DNA of 49,420 nt from Acanthamoeba sp. SK_2022b (Eukaryota; Discosea; Longamoebia; Acanthamoebidae): contig JANDJZ010000297.1 of NCBI GenBank assembly GCA_027943245.1, positions 1 to 49,420 of the forward strand, in the 5' to 3' direction. Positions 1-10,939 of the stretch are shown piece by piece. The translations under genes and the position numbers were made by a program. A model generated the notes under the pieces. That model had not been told where the DNA came from. It searched no databases and worked only from the letters and a program-made list of their open reading frames with translations. How positions within the stretch are numbered: the stretch's first letter is position 1; each line of letters starts with the position of its first letter.

Positions 1-172
1 CTAACCCTAACCCTAACCCTAACCTAACCCTAACCCTAACCCTAACCCTAACCCTAACCCTAACCCTAACCCTAACCCTAACCCTAACCCTAACCCTAAC
101 CCTAACCCCAACCCTAACCCTAACCTAACCCTAACCCTAACCCTAACCCTAACCCTAACCCTAACCCTAACC

Positions 173-226
<54 letters not shown>

Positions 227-375
227 CCCTAACCCTAACCCTAACCCTAACCCTAACCCTAACCCTAACCCTAACCCTAAACCCTAAAACCCTAAACCCT
301 AACCCTAACCCTAACCCTAACCCTAACCCTAACCCTAACCCTAACCCTAACCCTAACCCTAACCCTAACCCTAAG
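1..375 (+). repeat. Telomere, (CCCTAA)n C-strand
   Basis: Almost uninterrupted CCCTAA hexamers, which read TTAGGG on the other strand. Scattered variants occur (CCTAA, CCCCAA, CCCTAAA, CCCTAAAA). The C-rich strand at the left edge is the orientation expected of a left chromosome end, so this is a real terminus. Short telomere-like remnants also appear at about 913-932 and 1013-1021. The long Leu-Gly and Arg-Val frames read from this tract are repeat artefacts. Confidence 0.97.
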
Positions 376-595
376 CAGTGTGCGCCAGACCTCGACCAAA
401 GGGTCCCGCCATGTGGGTGTGGCACAAGGCCTTTTGCCCTTCTCCCTTGGTGGGCTACCAGTGCAGACAAAGGACAGATTTGAGGACAGCCAATTCTCAG
501 TCCCCTCGACCTTCAAGATCTAAATCACTCTCTAACCCCTCCCACACATACACACACATCCTCGACCATTTTTTTGGCAAACATAAAAGAAGGAG

Positions 596-796
596 ATGTC
601 CATGATTGTGACTCCCAAAAACGTCATCAGTGCTGCCCTCCATGGTGGGGCTGCAATGCTCACCTACAACTACCTCACCAATGGCGCCGATGGGCTGTTC
701 TCCACCCAAGGCTTGACCATGTTCGCTGTGATTGGCGTGGTGGCAGTCCTGGTGGACCTCTACCCCATGGTCATGAGCTATGTGCACCTCAAGTGA
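596..796 (+). CDS. Small hypothetical membrane protein, 66 aa
   Basis: Uninterrupted frame of 66 codons lying just inside the telomere. The N-terminal half contains a Gly/Ala-rich stretch (AALHGGAAM) and the C-terminal half a hydrophobic segment (FAVIGVVAVLVDLY) that could span a membrane. A purine-rich AAGAAGGAGAT stands directly before it and resembles a bacterial or phage ribosome-binding site. It would fit the second ATG (602) at normal spacing rather than the first (596). The frame keeps several CpGs (near 620, 684-690, 724 and 736), while the DNA after its stop has almost none. I do not recognise the family. It could be a fixed chance frame, a foreign insert, or a real subtelomeric gene. 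Confidence 0.35.
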   Translation: MSMIVTPKNVISAALHGGAAMLTYNYLTNGADGLFSTQGLTMFAVIGVVAVLVDLYPMVMSYVHLK

Positions 797-809
797 AACC
801 ACCCTAAGA

Positions 810-2410
810 TCATTATTGTCAAAAAATAAAACTCTTAGTGTTTTCTCCCTCTCTCTCCAGCCATGGCAATATACATGCTTGGCATTGTGGTGTCTTGTTT
901 TAAATACTGCATTAACCCTACTTGATTACCCTAACCTCTGGTGGGGTGGGAGTGGCCTTGTGGCCATGCTCTGGCTCTGTGGGCTCTTTTCTCTTGCACT
1001 CAGGCTCCTCTGCTAACCCTACCAGTAGGTTTTTTGCTCTGAAACAGCAACAGCTCAATGCTGGGAGGTGAACCTGCATCACCCACCACACTCAGTTCAA
1101 AGTTTACACTTTAACAACAAAAAGTGTACCATCAAGTATCTTCCAGAACTCAAAGAAAATGTAAAGACTTTCTGACATTTGTGCCATCCTGTGTTAACAA
1201 CAGTTGTGGCAACCTTCTTCTCATTCTGACCAAACTTGGTTCCTTTGCTTGCAGCCTCCTCCTGTCTCCTTGCTTGTGTCTGCACCTGCATTGAATCAAG
1301 TATGGGGGGTTTTGTTTGGTAAAAGGATGATGTCAATGCATGTAGGTGGTACCTTTTGTCTGGCTCTACTTAGATCGGTGGAAGACTTTGTTGTACAGCC
1401 TGACCTTGACACAGGGGATGTCAGCCTCCACTTAATCATGGTTAGCCCCTCAATACCTATAGTTTTGCCATTTTCATTTCACAAAAGGGGGGCAAGGAGA
1501 GGTTAACATCTCAAAAGCACACAGACTAGAACCACTGGATGTGTGCTAAGATAGGATGTGAGGTACTTGGCAAAAGGCTTGCTTTGATGCAATAAAGTAA
1601 TCTTTTGAGAGTGAGCCTTCCATTGTCAGGTCAAGAACATACCTACCTCCTTGACCATAGCCACCTGGAGTTCACTGCACTCTTGCTCAGATCTCACATC
1701 AGGCTCCACCAGCTTGGTGGCATGGTTGTATAACTCAATGTTGTAAGCAACAGCCCCAATGCCCTGTGCAACCATGGCTTCCTCATCCTGGCTCAGTCCA
1801 GAGATCACATTCTGCAATGCCTGCTCATCTGAGCCTGGTGCTCTGGTTGTGTCATAAACTGAAAAGGACAACTTACAATCACCAGACACAAGGATAAAAC
1901 TGAGGAAACAAGAACATAAATGCACAGTGGAGGCACTGGAACAGCAAGAAAGATAACAGTGCTGCAAGTGGGTGGTGCATAACACAGTGTCAAAACAAAA
2001 GAGCAGGAATGTGGGACAGGCAATGCAAAGCCACATGCTGTCACCTAACCATGTACTATCCACCACTGCATGACCAGTGCATACTATGAACAGAGTGTGG
2101 GACAGGAAGAACATTGGTGTCAGCCCCTTTTGAGCTGGCCAATTGGCTTAACCACTGCTGTTTCCACCACTGCCACCAGCAGGATGCATCATTATCTGGC
2201 TTGTCTTTATTGCTCTAGTTTTTGCTTGTTGGCTGTTTCTCCATGTTCTTCATCCTTCTCTTGCCATTTAGCCTTGGCCTCTATGATTTCACCCTTCTCC
2301 ATAGCATCAAAGATTGCCTTGGTTCATGCAAGAACAGATTCTGGCTGATTGAGCAAGCATTGCCTTTCTCACAGTTTGCTGAGAACCAGAGTAAGTGCCA
2401 CCAGTGGCCA
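810..2410. other. CpG-depleted island 1 (subtelomeric)
   Basis: By eye I find a single CpG between 810 and 2410 (about 1374, in GATCGG), although C and G are both common and TG/CA are abundant. Genes from about 2500 onward are CpG-rich. This pattern is the expected result of long-term CpG cytosine methylation and deamination, or of DNA that came from a CpG-poor source. The island also holds exon-like stretches on the minus strand. Confidence 0.8.
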
Positions 2411-2460
2411 CATAACGGTCAACCTGGGAGTCATATGGAGGCCTGTGGCCAGAGGCAGCC
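1205..2460 (-). pseudogene. Exon-like remnants of an unknown multi-exon gene
   Basis: Several minus-strand stretches look coding. The best is 1647-1858, open for 70 codons, with a TTTTCAG acceptor before it and a GTAGGT donor after it. It reads as an acidic soluble segment (for example SDEQALQNVISGLSQDEEAM). Upstream on the same strand, about 2200-2310 reads as a charged helical tail (AIFDAMEKGEIIEAKAKWQ) ending in a stop. Downstream, about 1205-1300 reads as a Gln/Glu/Lys-rich coiled segment (VQTQARRQEEAASKGTKF). I could not join them into one frame. TGA codons at about 2315 and 2362 could be former CGA arginine codons lost by CpG decay. The family is not recognised, and the gene may be decayed or simply have introns I cannot place. 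Confidence 0.35.
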
Positions 2461-2720
2461 ACCAGGTGGGGGTCAGCAACCACCGTGCTGCATTGATCTG
2501 TCGCACATGGGTGCTCCACCGCGGAGCAGTTAATGACACTCGCGTGCATGCACCTGCACCCACATCAACCCAGCAAAACCCCAGGCTCGCAATACACCTG
2601 TACTTGTACAAGAAACCTTTACCAAGCAAGAACAACCACATCTGCAACCACCCGCTCTTCTTTTACTGGTGTCAGTGCTGTCGTGGGCGTCCTTGAACGC
2701 GATAGGCCAGTTGTCGTAGA

Positions 2721-4017
2721 TCAGGAGGTGGTGGTTGCTGCAACCGCCGCTTTCTTTACCTTTTTGAGGATGTTAAGCTGAACGCGCGAGGTGATCTTCG
2801 ATTTGGGGAGGTTGAGAGCGGTTGGAGAAGAGGACAAGGGCTCGTCCTTGGTCACAGCTCCACCACCTACCCCTTCCGCTGGCGGTGCCGCGAGATCCGG
2901 ATTGATGGCGACCAGGAGGTTGGACACAAATCTGATCTGTCCCGTTATCTCCTTCCTGGCACGCACGATTGTTAGGGTGGGTACAGAGGCCACGAGGAAA
3001 AGGAAGCAAGAAAGGGAGCTATGGTACATCATGGTAGCTATGTCTGTAGAGGGTGACACCATGACACAACCGGCGAACACCATACCAACGCCTTTGACAT
3101 CCATTCGGGTTACCTTCTGAACCTCAGGCGTGAGTACGGCGCGAACGATGAACTCCATCACATACAGTAACACCTGGTCCACATACACAGGTGTTGAGAC
3201 GGTCAGGAAGAGGCTGAGAGACACAGGATAGGGGAGAGAGAGAGAGAGGGAGGGAGAAAGCGTCATACCCGCCTGTTCAGTGACGGCAGCTCGTCCACAA
3301 TCCTCATGCAGTCAGCCGGAGTGGAGGCTTCGATGCACTGTTGGCTGGTGGGGAAGCAGTAGCAAAAGATAAAAGACAAGTCAGCCAGCTGATGTGGTAA
3401 TATATATGGCTATAGCACCACCGACAGGATGGGTTTCAGTTACTAATATTCGGTTGGGATTAGAGGAGACGGCAGAGATTGCAGCCACTCTTTCAGCAGG
3501 CCGGCGACGTTGTGAGGACTAGTCGCAGGGATGTTGTAGTCGCCCTGCATTAGTGCGGCCTTCACTTCATCCATCTGGCTCTTGGTGCCAGACACCCTGT
3601 CATGTGTGCCCACCACCGGGTGAAGAGGTCAGACTGAAACTGCTGAGATTAGGTGAGGGAACACTTTACGAACCGGAACAAGCCCTCTTTTTCAGGTCCT
3701 CCCAGTTCGAGGATGGTTTGAACCAGTACAGCAAGAAGCAGAGGAACGTCGAGGTCGACTAAACCTTCCTAATGGAAGGTGTGAGGATTCGACCGGCGGG
3801 ACACGCAGCTGCTGCGGGGAAGTCACTGTACCTGAAGGGCCATCAACTCCTCCAGGGACTTGCCAAAGGCATTGACGCCAACAAGGTTGGGGAAGATCGT
3901 CCTTTTACGTGACCCCTCCATGTCTATCGTGACCGTTTCTGTACGGTCCACGCGACTTGGCAGGCAGAATTCCTTGTCCTCCTACGTGCACACTCGTCAG
4001 CCCGAGCATATACAACA

Positions 4018-4082
<65 letters not shown>

Positions 4083-6044
4083 CAGAATACGGTCACGTAC
4101 CGGAGAGTCTCTATCATCAGAGCTGGTTGTGGAGGTAGAGGCGAGGAGCATACTACCAGACACATCGCCATAGACACGCGACGACTCGCGTGCCGTACGA
4201 GACCTGGACCTTGCAGTCTTGGCTGACCGCACCAGATCTTTCTCTCCGGCTGAGACAAACAACTCTTCATCCCGATGATCATCGAAAAAGACACCAGCTT
4301 CACAGGTTGTTGGGGTGTGCTCTCGGGTGATGCTTCGGGAATCGTGCGCATCATCGCCGCTGCGCATTCTAATGTGGCTTTCTCGATCCTCTGAGTCCTC
4401 TCTCTCGCCTCGGTCCCGCTCCCACCCACTACTACTCCGGACGCTGTCACGATCTCCTCCGCGCTCCCTTTCCCTGTCTCGGTCCCTGCTTTCACGGTAG
4501 CCGTCACGAGAGACGTAGGTGTCTCGATCGCTCCCTCTATAGCTTCCCTCTCTGTTGTTGCTGCTGCTGTTATTTCCACTGCTGCTCCCAATGCCGCTGC
4601 TACTGTAATCTCGTAGATGGCTGTCTCGGTCGCGGTCCCGATCCCTGGAGTAGGAGCTACTACTACTCTCGCCTCGCTCACCACGGCTGAAATCGCGGTA
4701 GGGGTCTCGGTCGCGGTCGCGGTACTCTCGGTCGCGGTCCCGGTCCCGGTCTCTCTCTCTGTCCCTCTCTCGACGCTCAGAGAATGAGCGGTCCCTACGC
4801 TCGCCTCTGTAGCTGTCTCTCTCTGCTCGATCTCTATCTCTCTCTCGCTCCCTGCCGCTACCGGTGCCGCTAAGCTCTTTTTCTCTCTCCCTATCTCTGT
4901 TGGTGTGGCTGCTCTCTTTTTCCCGGCCCCTCTCCCTATCGCGCTCTCTGTCACGCTCTCGTTCCCGCTCCTTGCCTCCTCGCTCTCTCTCCCTCTCCCG
5001 CTTGGATCGCGATGCCTTGTCTCCACCACTACCACCACCACCACCACCTCCGCCGCTGCCGCCACCACCTCCACCCACTGTAGCGCTGCGTCTTATGTCG
5101 CTACCGCCGCCGCTACCGCCGCCGCCGCCGCCGCGGTGCGGTTCCACGATCAGAAGCTCTCTCCTGTTATTGCGTTCCTTCTCTCTTCGCCGCTCCTCTT
5201 CGAACTCAGCCGCCAGGCGTCTTCTCATGGCCGCGTGCAAGTCGAGATGCATTTGCTGCTGCTGCTGGTGGTGGTGCTCGTCCTCACGAAGGCCGTCCAT
5301 CGCGCCCATGCTGCCTTCGTCACTTCCGTAACGGTCCAGACTCAGCCTTTCTCCGCTTCCGCACATCACCTCGTTCGCTGACGACGGATGGTCATCTTCC
5401 TCTCTGCCCTTGGTCTTGTTGGTGGGGTTACCCGCCAAGGAGCTGTTCGAGCTCGAAGAAGGGAAGAAATCGAAGGGAGCATCCGAAGGCCCTCCTCGAT
5501 TACGAGCTGTACGACGTGAGAGATCCACTTCCTCCTCTAGCGGCAACAGCTGTTCGACAACTGCCGCCGCCAACCTCTTGGTTTCGGCCGAGACCATTGG
5601 CAGACGTCCATCTAAGGCGTCGGCGATGAGAGCCTCCATCTCCCACACCATCTCTGTCAGCTCGCGTCCGAAGGAGGGACCAAACTCTGACTGATCGTTC
5701 CAGTCGAACTCGTCGTCATCATCCCCTCCGTTTTCGAACCCAACCGCGGTTGTTAAGGCCTCGAGGTCGAGCGGATGATGATTGCCGTTGCTTTTGCTCT
5801 GTTGCTGTTCGCTTTGGCGGTATGGGGGGAGCAGCTGCTTTGTTCGACCGAACTGCTCCTGCAGCTGTTTGGCCGCCGACACCTCCTCGGCGCTCTTGTA
5901 GAGGGGAGAGTGCGACCGGCTCAGCGTACGCTCCGAAAGAGCCCCCCCAAGAGAGAGCAGGTCTGACTTGGGGGGCGAGATTGTTGAGAGGCTCCGATAT
6001 CTAGTCACGGGGCCTCTCTTCTCCCTGTCTCCTTGTAGCGACAT
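2721..6044 (-). CDS. RhoGAP-domain protein with long RD/RE/SR-rich N-terminus
   Basis: Predicted GTPase-activating protein for Rho-family GTPases. The RhoGAP fold is split over several exons at about 3990-2900: FGKSLEELMALQEG, then EKEGLFRVSGTK, which carries the arginine finger (FRVSG), then NVAGLLKEWLQSLPSPLIP, then VDELPSLNR, then VTRMDVKGVGMVFAGCVM. These match the order of RhoGAP helices. The first exon (6044 to about 4106) encodes some 640 low-complexity residues: an acidic patch, poly-His/Gln, two poly-Gly blocks (about 5035-5140), and a long RD/RE/RS region (about 4260-5030) like that of SR-type splicing factors. Start: the ATG at 6042-6044 is the first Met of the long frame. The first intron holds the (CA)n tract at 4018-4080. 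The exon ending in LNR may use a GC donor, so that junction is unsure. Confidence 0.85.
4018..4080 (+). repeat. (CA)n microsatellite in RhoGAP intron 1
   Basis: About 31 CA units, which read as (GT)n on the sense strand of the minus-strand RhoGAP gene. The tract lies shortly after the 5' splice site (GTACGTGACC on the minus strand). Its Val-Cys or Thr-His translations are artefacts. Confidence 0.95.
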
Positions 6045-6437
6045 CCTCGCCAAAGGAGGAGAGGAGGGGTGATGCGGCTCGCCGCTCTATAGAGAATATC
6101 TTGAAAGAGGCGCGGAAGCGGAAGAGAGAAAGAGAGGCCCTCTAGCGCCGGCTGTGTGATTCCTGAAGATGGTGCCGAGATCCCCCTTCACCGTTGTTTT
6201 TTCCCACTCGGTTTGGGACTGTAGTTTTTGATGTGTGTTGTTCCCCCTCTCCACAGCTGTTGCTTCTCTTAGGGGAGGAGCAGGCCAGTCCTTTTATCCT
6301 GCATACACGGGCACTTACCTTGTTTGGCAAAAGAGAGCCGGTGAACATGTTTTTCGCGCGAGGCATCACGATTTTGGTGTCGCGTGAACCACGTCTTTGC
6401 GGGTGAGGTGGTGTGTTGTTGGGGTTTGTTGACCTCA
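6045..6437. other. Intergenic, RhoGAP promoter side and ATP10 3' side
   Basis: Gap between the RhoGAP start and the ATP10 stop; both genes are on the minus strand. It should hold the RhoGAP 5' UTR and promoter and the ATP10 3' UTR. CpG is normal. I saw no TATA box, repeat or extra coding exon that I could support. Confidence 0.5.
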
Positions 6438-7783
6438 TCATTTTTCCTCCCCCGACGTGAGTTCGGGTCTGGTGGCGCTCGCAGCAGCAGCAGCTCCTTT
6501 TTCCTGCTGCAGTTTGGCCGCCATTTTGCTGAGCATGCCCAACTCCTCGGGGCTGGCCACGCCCACAGCTCGCCATCTCACCAATCCGTCTCCGTCACAC
6601 AAGAACGCGTAAGCACAATACCTGAAGTTTTAAACACCGCCCACAAGTAGTGTGAATGTTTCATCTATATATATATATATACAGAATCGTGTGTGCAAAG
6701 CCGCACACGCACGTACCTATTCTTGATGGCTAGATCAGCGCGCATGCGTTTCGTTCTACGTATCCCGTTGTAGTACAGCACCCGGTTCACTCTGCGACAG
6801 TCACGACCAGGTGGTGAGAGAATGAGTTGAGAGGGGTGGGGAGGCGATGATGCACAACAAAATAAGTGAAGCCCAAAAATGGAGGGGAACCTTGATGGTT
6901 CGATCTCTTTCACGGCGAACAGGCGAAAGAGCCAACCAAACCACCAGTACCCGACTTGCTGCACTAACTCTAACTGCGGTAGACCGATCTCATATCAGTC
7001 ATCATCTCCCGTCAGAGCTGAGTGTGCACTCATCTCGTAGTACCTCGTAACAATTCAAATGCGGGAACTCGGCTTCGAAAGGCTTGCGCCAGGAATCCAG
7101 CATAGCCGTAGCGAACATGCGCTTGCACGTTACCAGCACGAGCGTGGGCGATTGTGTGCGCATCGCCTGGCGCCATTCACACAACTTGGTCAGCTTCACA
7201 CTTTGAGATGGGGGGGGGTAGATTGGGGGGGGGGGGTAAACAAAGATCTCACCTCCTCGAGATTGACTCGGGCGAAGTTAAATGGTTTGTAGGTTAGCAA
7301 GGACGACGGTATGTCGCCCAGCAACTTGGATGCATCCTTCTTGGGCGTGAGCTTGGGCACAGCAAAGAAGAACTTGCCTTCTCTATTCTTCAGCAGCTCG
7401 TTGGCGTCTCCCCAGTAGCCCTTCTCCAGCTCCTCCTTCCTAAATGAGAGAGAGAGAGAGAGAGAGCGCGCGCGCGCGGCACTCAATCAAAAACGAAAGG
7501 GGAACTGCTGGCGCGCATGGAGGGGGCGCGAGAGCGACAGTGGGGGACGTGCACGGTGGGCGGGGAGAGGGTACAATGCTAGTTCTTCTGGCGTTTTAGC
7601 CATCTCCTTGAAACGCTTGAGCGTACCCCAATGCTCGTGACGGCGCGTTTCCGTGGTTGCGCGGGCCGCCAGCACACCCAGCAGGGGTGTCGTTCGTGGC
7701 CTCAAGCTTCGCAACGGCGGACTATTAACGCCAGCACGGTGCAGGAAGGCAGCTAAACCCCATCGAAGGAAAATCTTCCCCAT
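6438..7783 (-). CDS. ATP10: ATP10-family mitochondrial F1Fo ATP synthase assembly factor
   Basis: ATP10 proteins act in the mitochondrial inner membrane and are needed to assemble the Fo part of ATP synthase around subunit 6. The spliced frame starts MGKIFLRWGLAAFLHRAG, an Arg-rich amphipathic leader typical of mitochondrial import. It continues with KEELEKGYWGDANELLKN, GKFFFAVPKLTPKK, LTYKPFNFARVNLEE, a segment VLVTCKRMFATAML, VGYWWFGWLFRLFAVKEIE, RVNRVLYYNGIRR and the conserved C-terminal strand-helix YCAYAFLCDGDGLVRWRAVG followed by ASPEELGML. The 'DG.VRW..G.A.PEE' pattern is the ATP10 signature. About six exons. An upstream exon starting at 7916 is possible, but the leader favours 7783. 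It is divergent to the Rab gene and lies near two other ATP synthase genes. The family call rests on remembered motifs and has not been searched. Confidence 0.72.
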
Positions 7784-8115
7784 CAGCTGAGGCGCACACA
7801 ACTGGGCGAGGTTGGGGGGGGGGGGTAGAACCAGCAAGGTACTGATGCGGCCCCGCATTACGAGAGAGGCCAAGGAGGGAAGGTCTGGAGCTGGCGTGCT
7901 TTCGCATGTGATACATTTGTGCCTCCCGAAGGACGGCGCTTTTTTTTTTCTGTTTTCTCTTCCCCCGGAACGTAAATAAAGAAAATGGGGTGTGTTAATA
8001 TAATAAAATAACAGGCCACAACAACAACAACAACAGGCAGAAAAGCCGCGAATTGAAGAAAGCGGACCCAAAGATCGAAGAGGGGCCAATCACTTCTTAA
8101 GAGAAAGAGAGAGAC
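7784..8115. promoter_or_regulatory. Bidirectional promoter region, ATP10 / Rab
   Basis: The 332 bases between two divergent starts should hold both promoters. If the alternative ATP10 start at 7916 is real, this region also contains its first short exon and an intron with a G11 run (about 7807-7817, C-run on the sense strand). A run of T at 7940 and CAA repeats at about 8022-8034 are visible. No specific factor site is claimed. Confidence 0.45.
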
Positions 8116-8919
8116 ATGGCCGGCAGCAGCTTGAACCCCGAATTGTACGCATCATCGTGTGGGTTTGGTGGTTGTGGGGAGGGAGGCAAAGATACACACA
8201 CATATATAATTGGCAATATCAAACGGTTACTAATAGCAAGCGTGCTGGTCTAGTGATTATGTTTTCAAGACGCTGCTGGTGGGTGACCACGGCGTTGGCA
8301 AGTCGGCCATGCTTGCGCGATTTACAGTACTAATCCACAATGCTTTTTTTTTTTTTCAATTTATTTAAAAGGGTACCCCACATAATGATTCTTGATCCTT
8401 CTCTCTACAGGAGGACAAATTTGAAGACAACGCCCCTGCCACCATGGGTGTCGATGCGGTATTGCGCAACTCACCCCACGATGCACAACTCTCTCTCTGG
8501 AATGCGTTCTCTCATCATCACATGATGATTCGTTTTAATCGTCGACGCCAGAAACCGAAAACGATCGTTGTGGATGGGAAACGCGTTAAATTGAACGTGT
8601 GGGACACCGCTGGCCTTGAGCGAATGGGCTTTCTGACAAGCAGCTACTACAGAGGCGCCCACGGTATCATCATCGTTTTCGACGTCGCAAGCGCCGGCTC
8701 CTACCAAAACATCGCGAATTGGGTGGGCGAAATCGAACGCTATGCCAACGACTCCGCGCTCAAAATCCTCGTCGGCAACAAGGTACACCCCCCATCTCTT
8801 GCTGTGAGTGGTCACAAAGGCATGCCTTCTTTGCTTATTGCCTTCTCGTATTGTTGTTGTTGTTGTTGCTGCTGCTGCTGCTGCTGTCGTTGTTATTATT
8901 GCATCCACCTGCCGTTTGT

Positions 8920-8970
<51 letters not shown>

Positions 8971-9497
8971 TACCGGTGATGAAGTCGGATTTGGTGCAAC
9001 GAGAGGTCAAGGCAGAAGAGGCGCAGGTAATGCTGGTCCTTCTTCCCCTCTTTGCAAGTCAACCCGCTAGCTCATCACCTATCGCGCTCGGCGCTATGTT
9101 GGCGATCATGCGATGGGTGCAGGCCTACGCCAAGAGCGACCTGGGCATTGACTACTTCGAGACATCGGCAAAAGATGGCGTTAACGTCGAGGAGGCATTT
9201 TTGAGGCTGGCAGAGCAGATGAAGAAGAGGTTCGTCATTCGCTTCCCTGACTTCTCTTGGGCTCTTGTTAGTGCCCCCCCCCCCTCCCCAATGCTTCTCT
9301 ATCTATCTCTCTCTCTCTCTCTCCTTTTGGCCTCATCGGTCGGCGGAGCACCAGTAATAACGAAAGATTCCCGTGGCGGTCTGCGCAGAAAGGACGGCAT
9401 GGCGAGTTCATCATCAGCCCGACCATCAGGGGGGCCTACGCTCAACCTCGACCAGGAACCGACCAAAAAGCCAACCAAAAAGGTCTGTAGTATATAA
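8116..9497 (+). CDS. Rab-family small GTPase with Q-to-L in switch II
   Basis: Small GTPase for vesicle traffic, about 220 residues over seven exons. All G boxes are present after splicing: G1 GDHGVGKS, switch I near APATMGVDA, G3 WDTAGLER, G4 NKSD and G5 ETSAK. The body is closest in my memory to Rab18/Rab1-like proteins (SSYYRGAHGIIIVFDV). The G3 box has Leu where nearly all Rabs have Gln (WDTAGQER). That Gln positions the catalytic water, so intrinsic GTP hydrolysis is probably weak, as in human RAB25. The C-terminus reads KKVCSI, a single Cys three residues from the end rather than a normal CC, CXC or CAAX motif. Either prenylation is atypical or a last exon is missed. Start: ATG 8116 gives MAGSSLNPELYASS before the first intron. 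Confidence 0.9.
8849..8969 (+). repeat. (TTG/CTG)n and (GT)n microsatellites in Rab intron
   Basis: A trinucleotide tract (TTG then CTG units, 8849-8890) is followed by about 24 GT units (8920-8968). Both lie in the intron between the GNK and SDL exons of the Rab gene, and (GT)n is on its sense strand. The tract stops about 20 bases before the acceptor. Confidence 0.93.
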
Positions 9498-10004
9498 GGA
9501 AACGATTTCATGCCTTCTTCTCTGCATGCCCCCCCCCCCCCAACCTCTCCCTGCTTCGCCACCATGTCTTCGCGCATCGCGGAGTGGTGATATGCCACCG
9601 ACCACTCCAACTTTCGCCTCTCCCACTTGATCTACGCCCCCGCCTCCTCAACCTACTACTGCCCTTGGTGCGCGACTGGCTACAGCCCTCGGCGCCAGCG
9701 TCTTTTTTTGATTCCTCTTCCCACGGCTCGGCGCGACAAGTCGGAGCTAAAATGGGCCAACTTGTAAAAACACCACAACCAAACATGAACACCTTATTCC
9801 CCCCCCCCAAATCCCCCCTTCCAAAAGTCGGCGACTTATTGGGCGCAATTTGGCGTATACAGAATAGGGGTTGGAAAAAGCCATTGCCTCGCGGACGTCG
9901 CGGTGTGTGACACACGGCGCGGGCAAAATACAAACGCGTCGCGTATCGCAGCCCAGCCTTGGGGAGCAGTAGCAAGACCCCGCGTTTCAGGAGGACAAGG
10001 AATA
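9498..10004. other. Intergenic between Rab and MFS transporter
   Basis: Contains two C-runs (about 9529-9540 and 9800-9808) and no convincing exon. It should hold the Rab 3' UTR and the promoter and 5' UTR of the transporter. I tested whether an exon here could supply a normal Rab prenylation Cys pair and found none in phase. Confidence 0.5.
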
Positions 10005-10887
10005 ATGTCATCAAAGGGCCGGGTACACTTTAGGGACGAAGAAGACGAGGGCTTACTGGCCAGCGCTTCGCCCTCCATTCAAAATGATGATCATCATCTC
10101 TCCAGCGATGAAGAGAAGCAGGAGCTTGGCGAAGTGCTTGAAAGTGCCGGAAAAAAGGACATTGCACTGATGATTTTCATCAATTTCCTCTCTTTCGTCT
10201 GCTTCGCCATCGTTCTTCCGTCTCTTTGGCCTTTCCTCAACTCGGTACGTGTCTTGGCCGCCCCCCCCCCCGCTCCACTTTCGGTGGTGTGGCCCTCGGG
10301 AGCGAGGGCAGGAAAGGCTTTTTATGATAATTATAATTATTATGATATTAGTGAAGAAGCGGGCTTGCTGGTTGCATACTTAGTAGAAGTGTCACACGCG
10401 CATTCCAACAAACAGTTTGGCATGGACCAAGCATGGACCGGCTGGGCCGTGGCGGTAAACAGTGGTGGCACCTTTCTTGCTTCGCCCCTCCTGGGCAAGT
10501 GGACCGACTGGCGAGGGGTGAAGGAAGCCCTCTTCATCTCCCTCGTCGTGATGATCGGCGGTAATGTCATGTACGCCCTTTCACAAAACGTGTGGATGCT
10601 TCTGGCTTCTCGTTTCATCGTCGGCTGCGCTGCTGGTGCGTTCTCCCTTCCGCCTGATGTCCGCATGCAGCGCGCCTTAAGGGCTTTGTGGTGGTGGTGG
10701 TGGGGGGGGGGCACTCACATGCGGACTCTCCATTTCTTCTCCTTCTCTCGTCGGCCTCAGCCAACTACGCGCCTGCTTCGGCGTATCTAACGTATGCGAC
10801 GCATCCCAACGATCGAACGACGGTGATGATTGCCAACAGCGCTGCTTCCATCCTAGGCTTCATCCTTGGCCCGGGTACATGGCTGCT

Positions 10888-10939
<52 letters not shown>

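Noticed and set aside
204..516. Open frames with Leu-Gly and Arg-Val repeats
   Set aside because: They are translations of the telomere repeat.
3905..5074. 389-codon minus frame and plus-strand Ser/Arg and Leu/Pro frames across the RhoGAP N-terminal region
   Set aside because: Shadows of the repetitive RD/RE coding exon; they include the (CA)n tract and have no domain.
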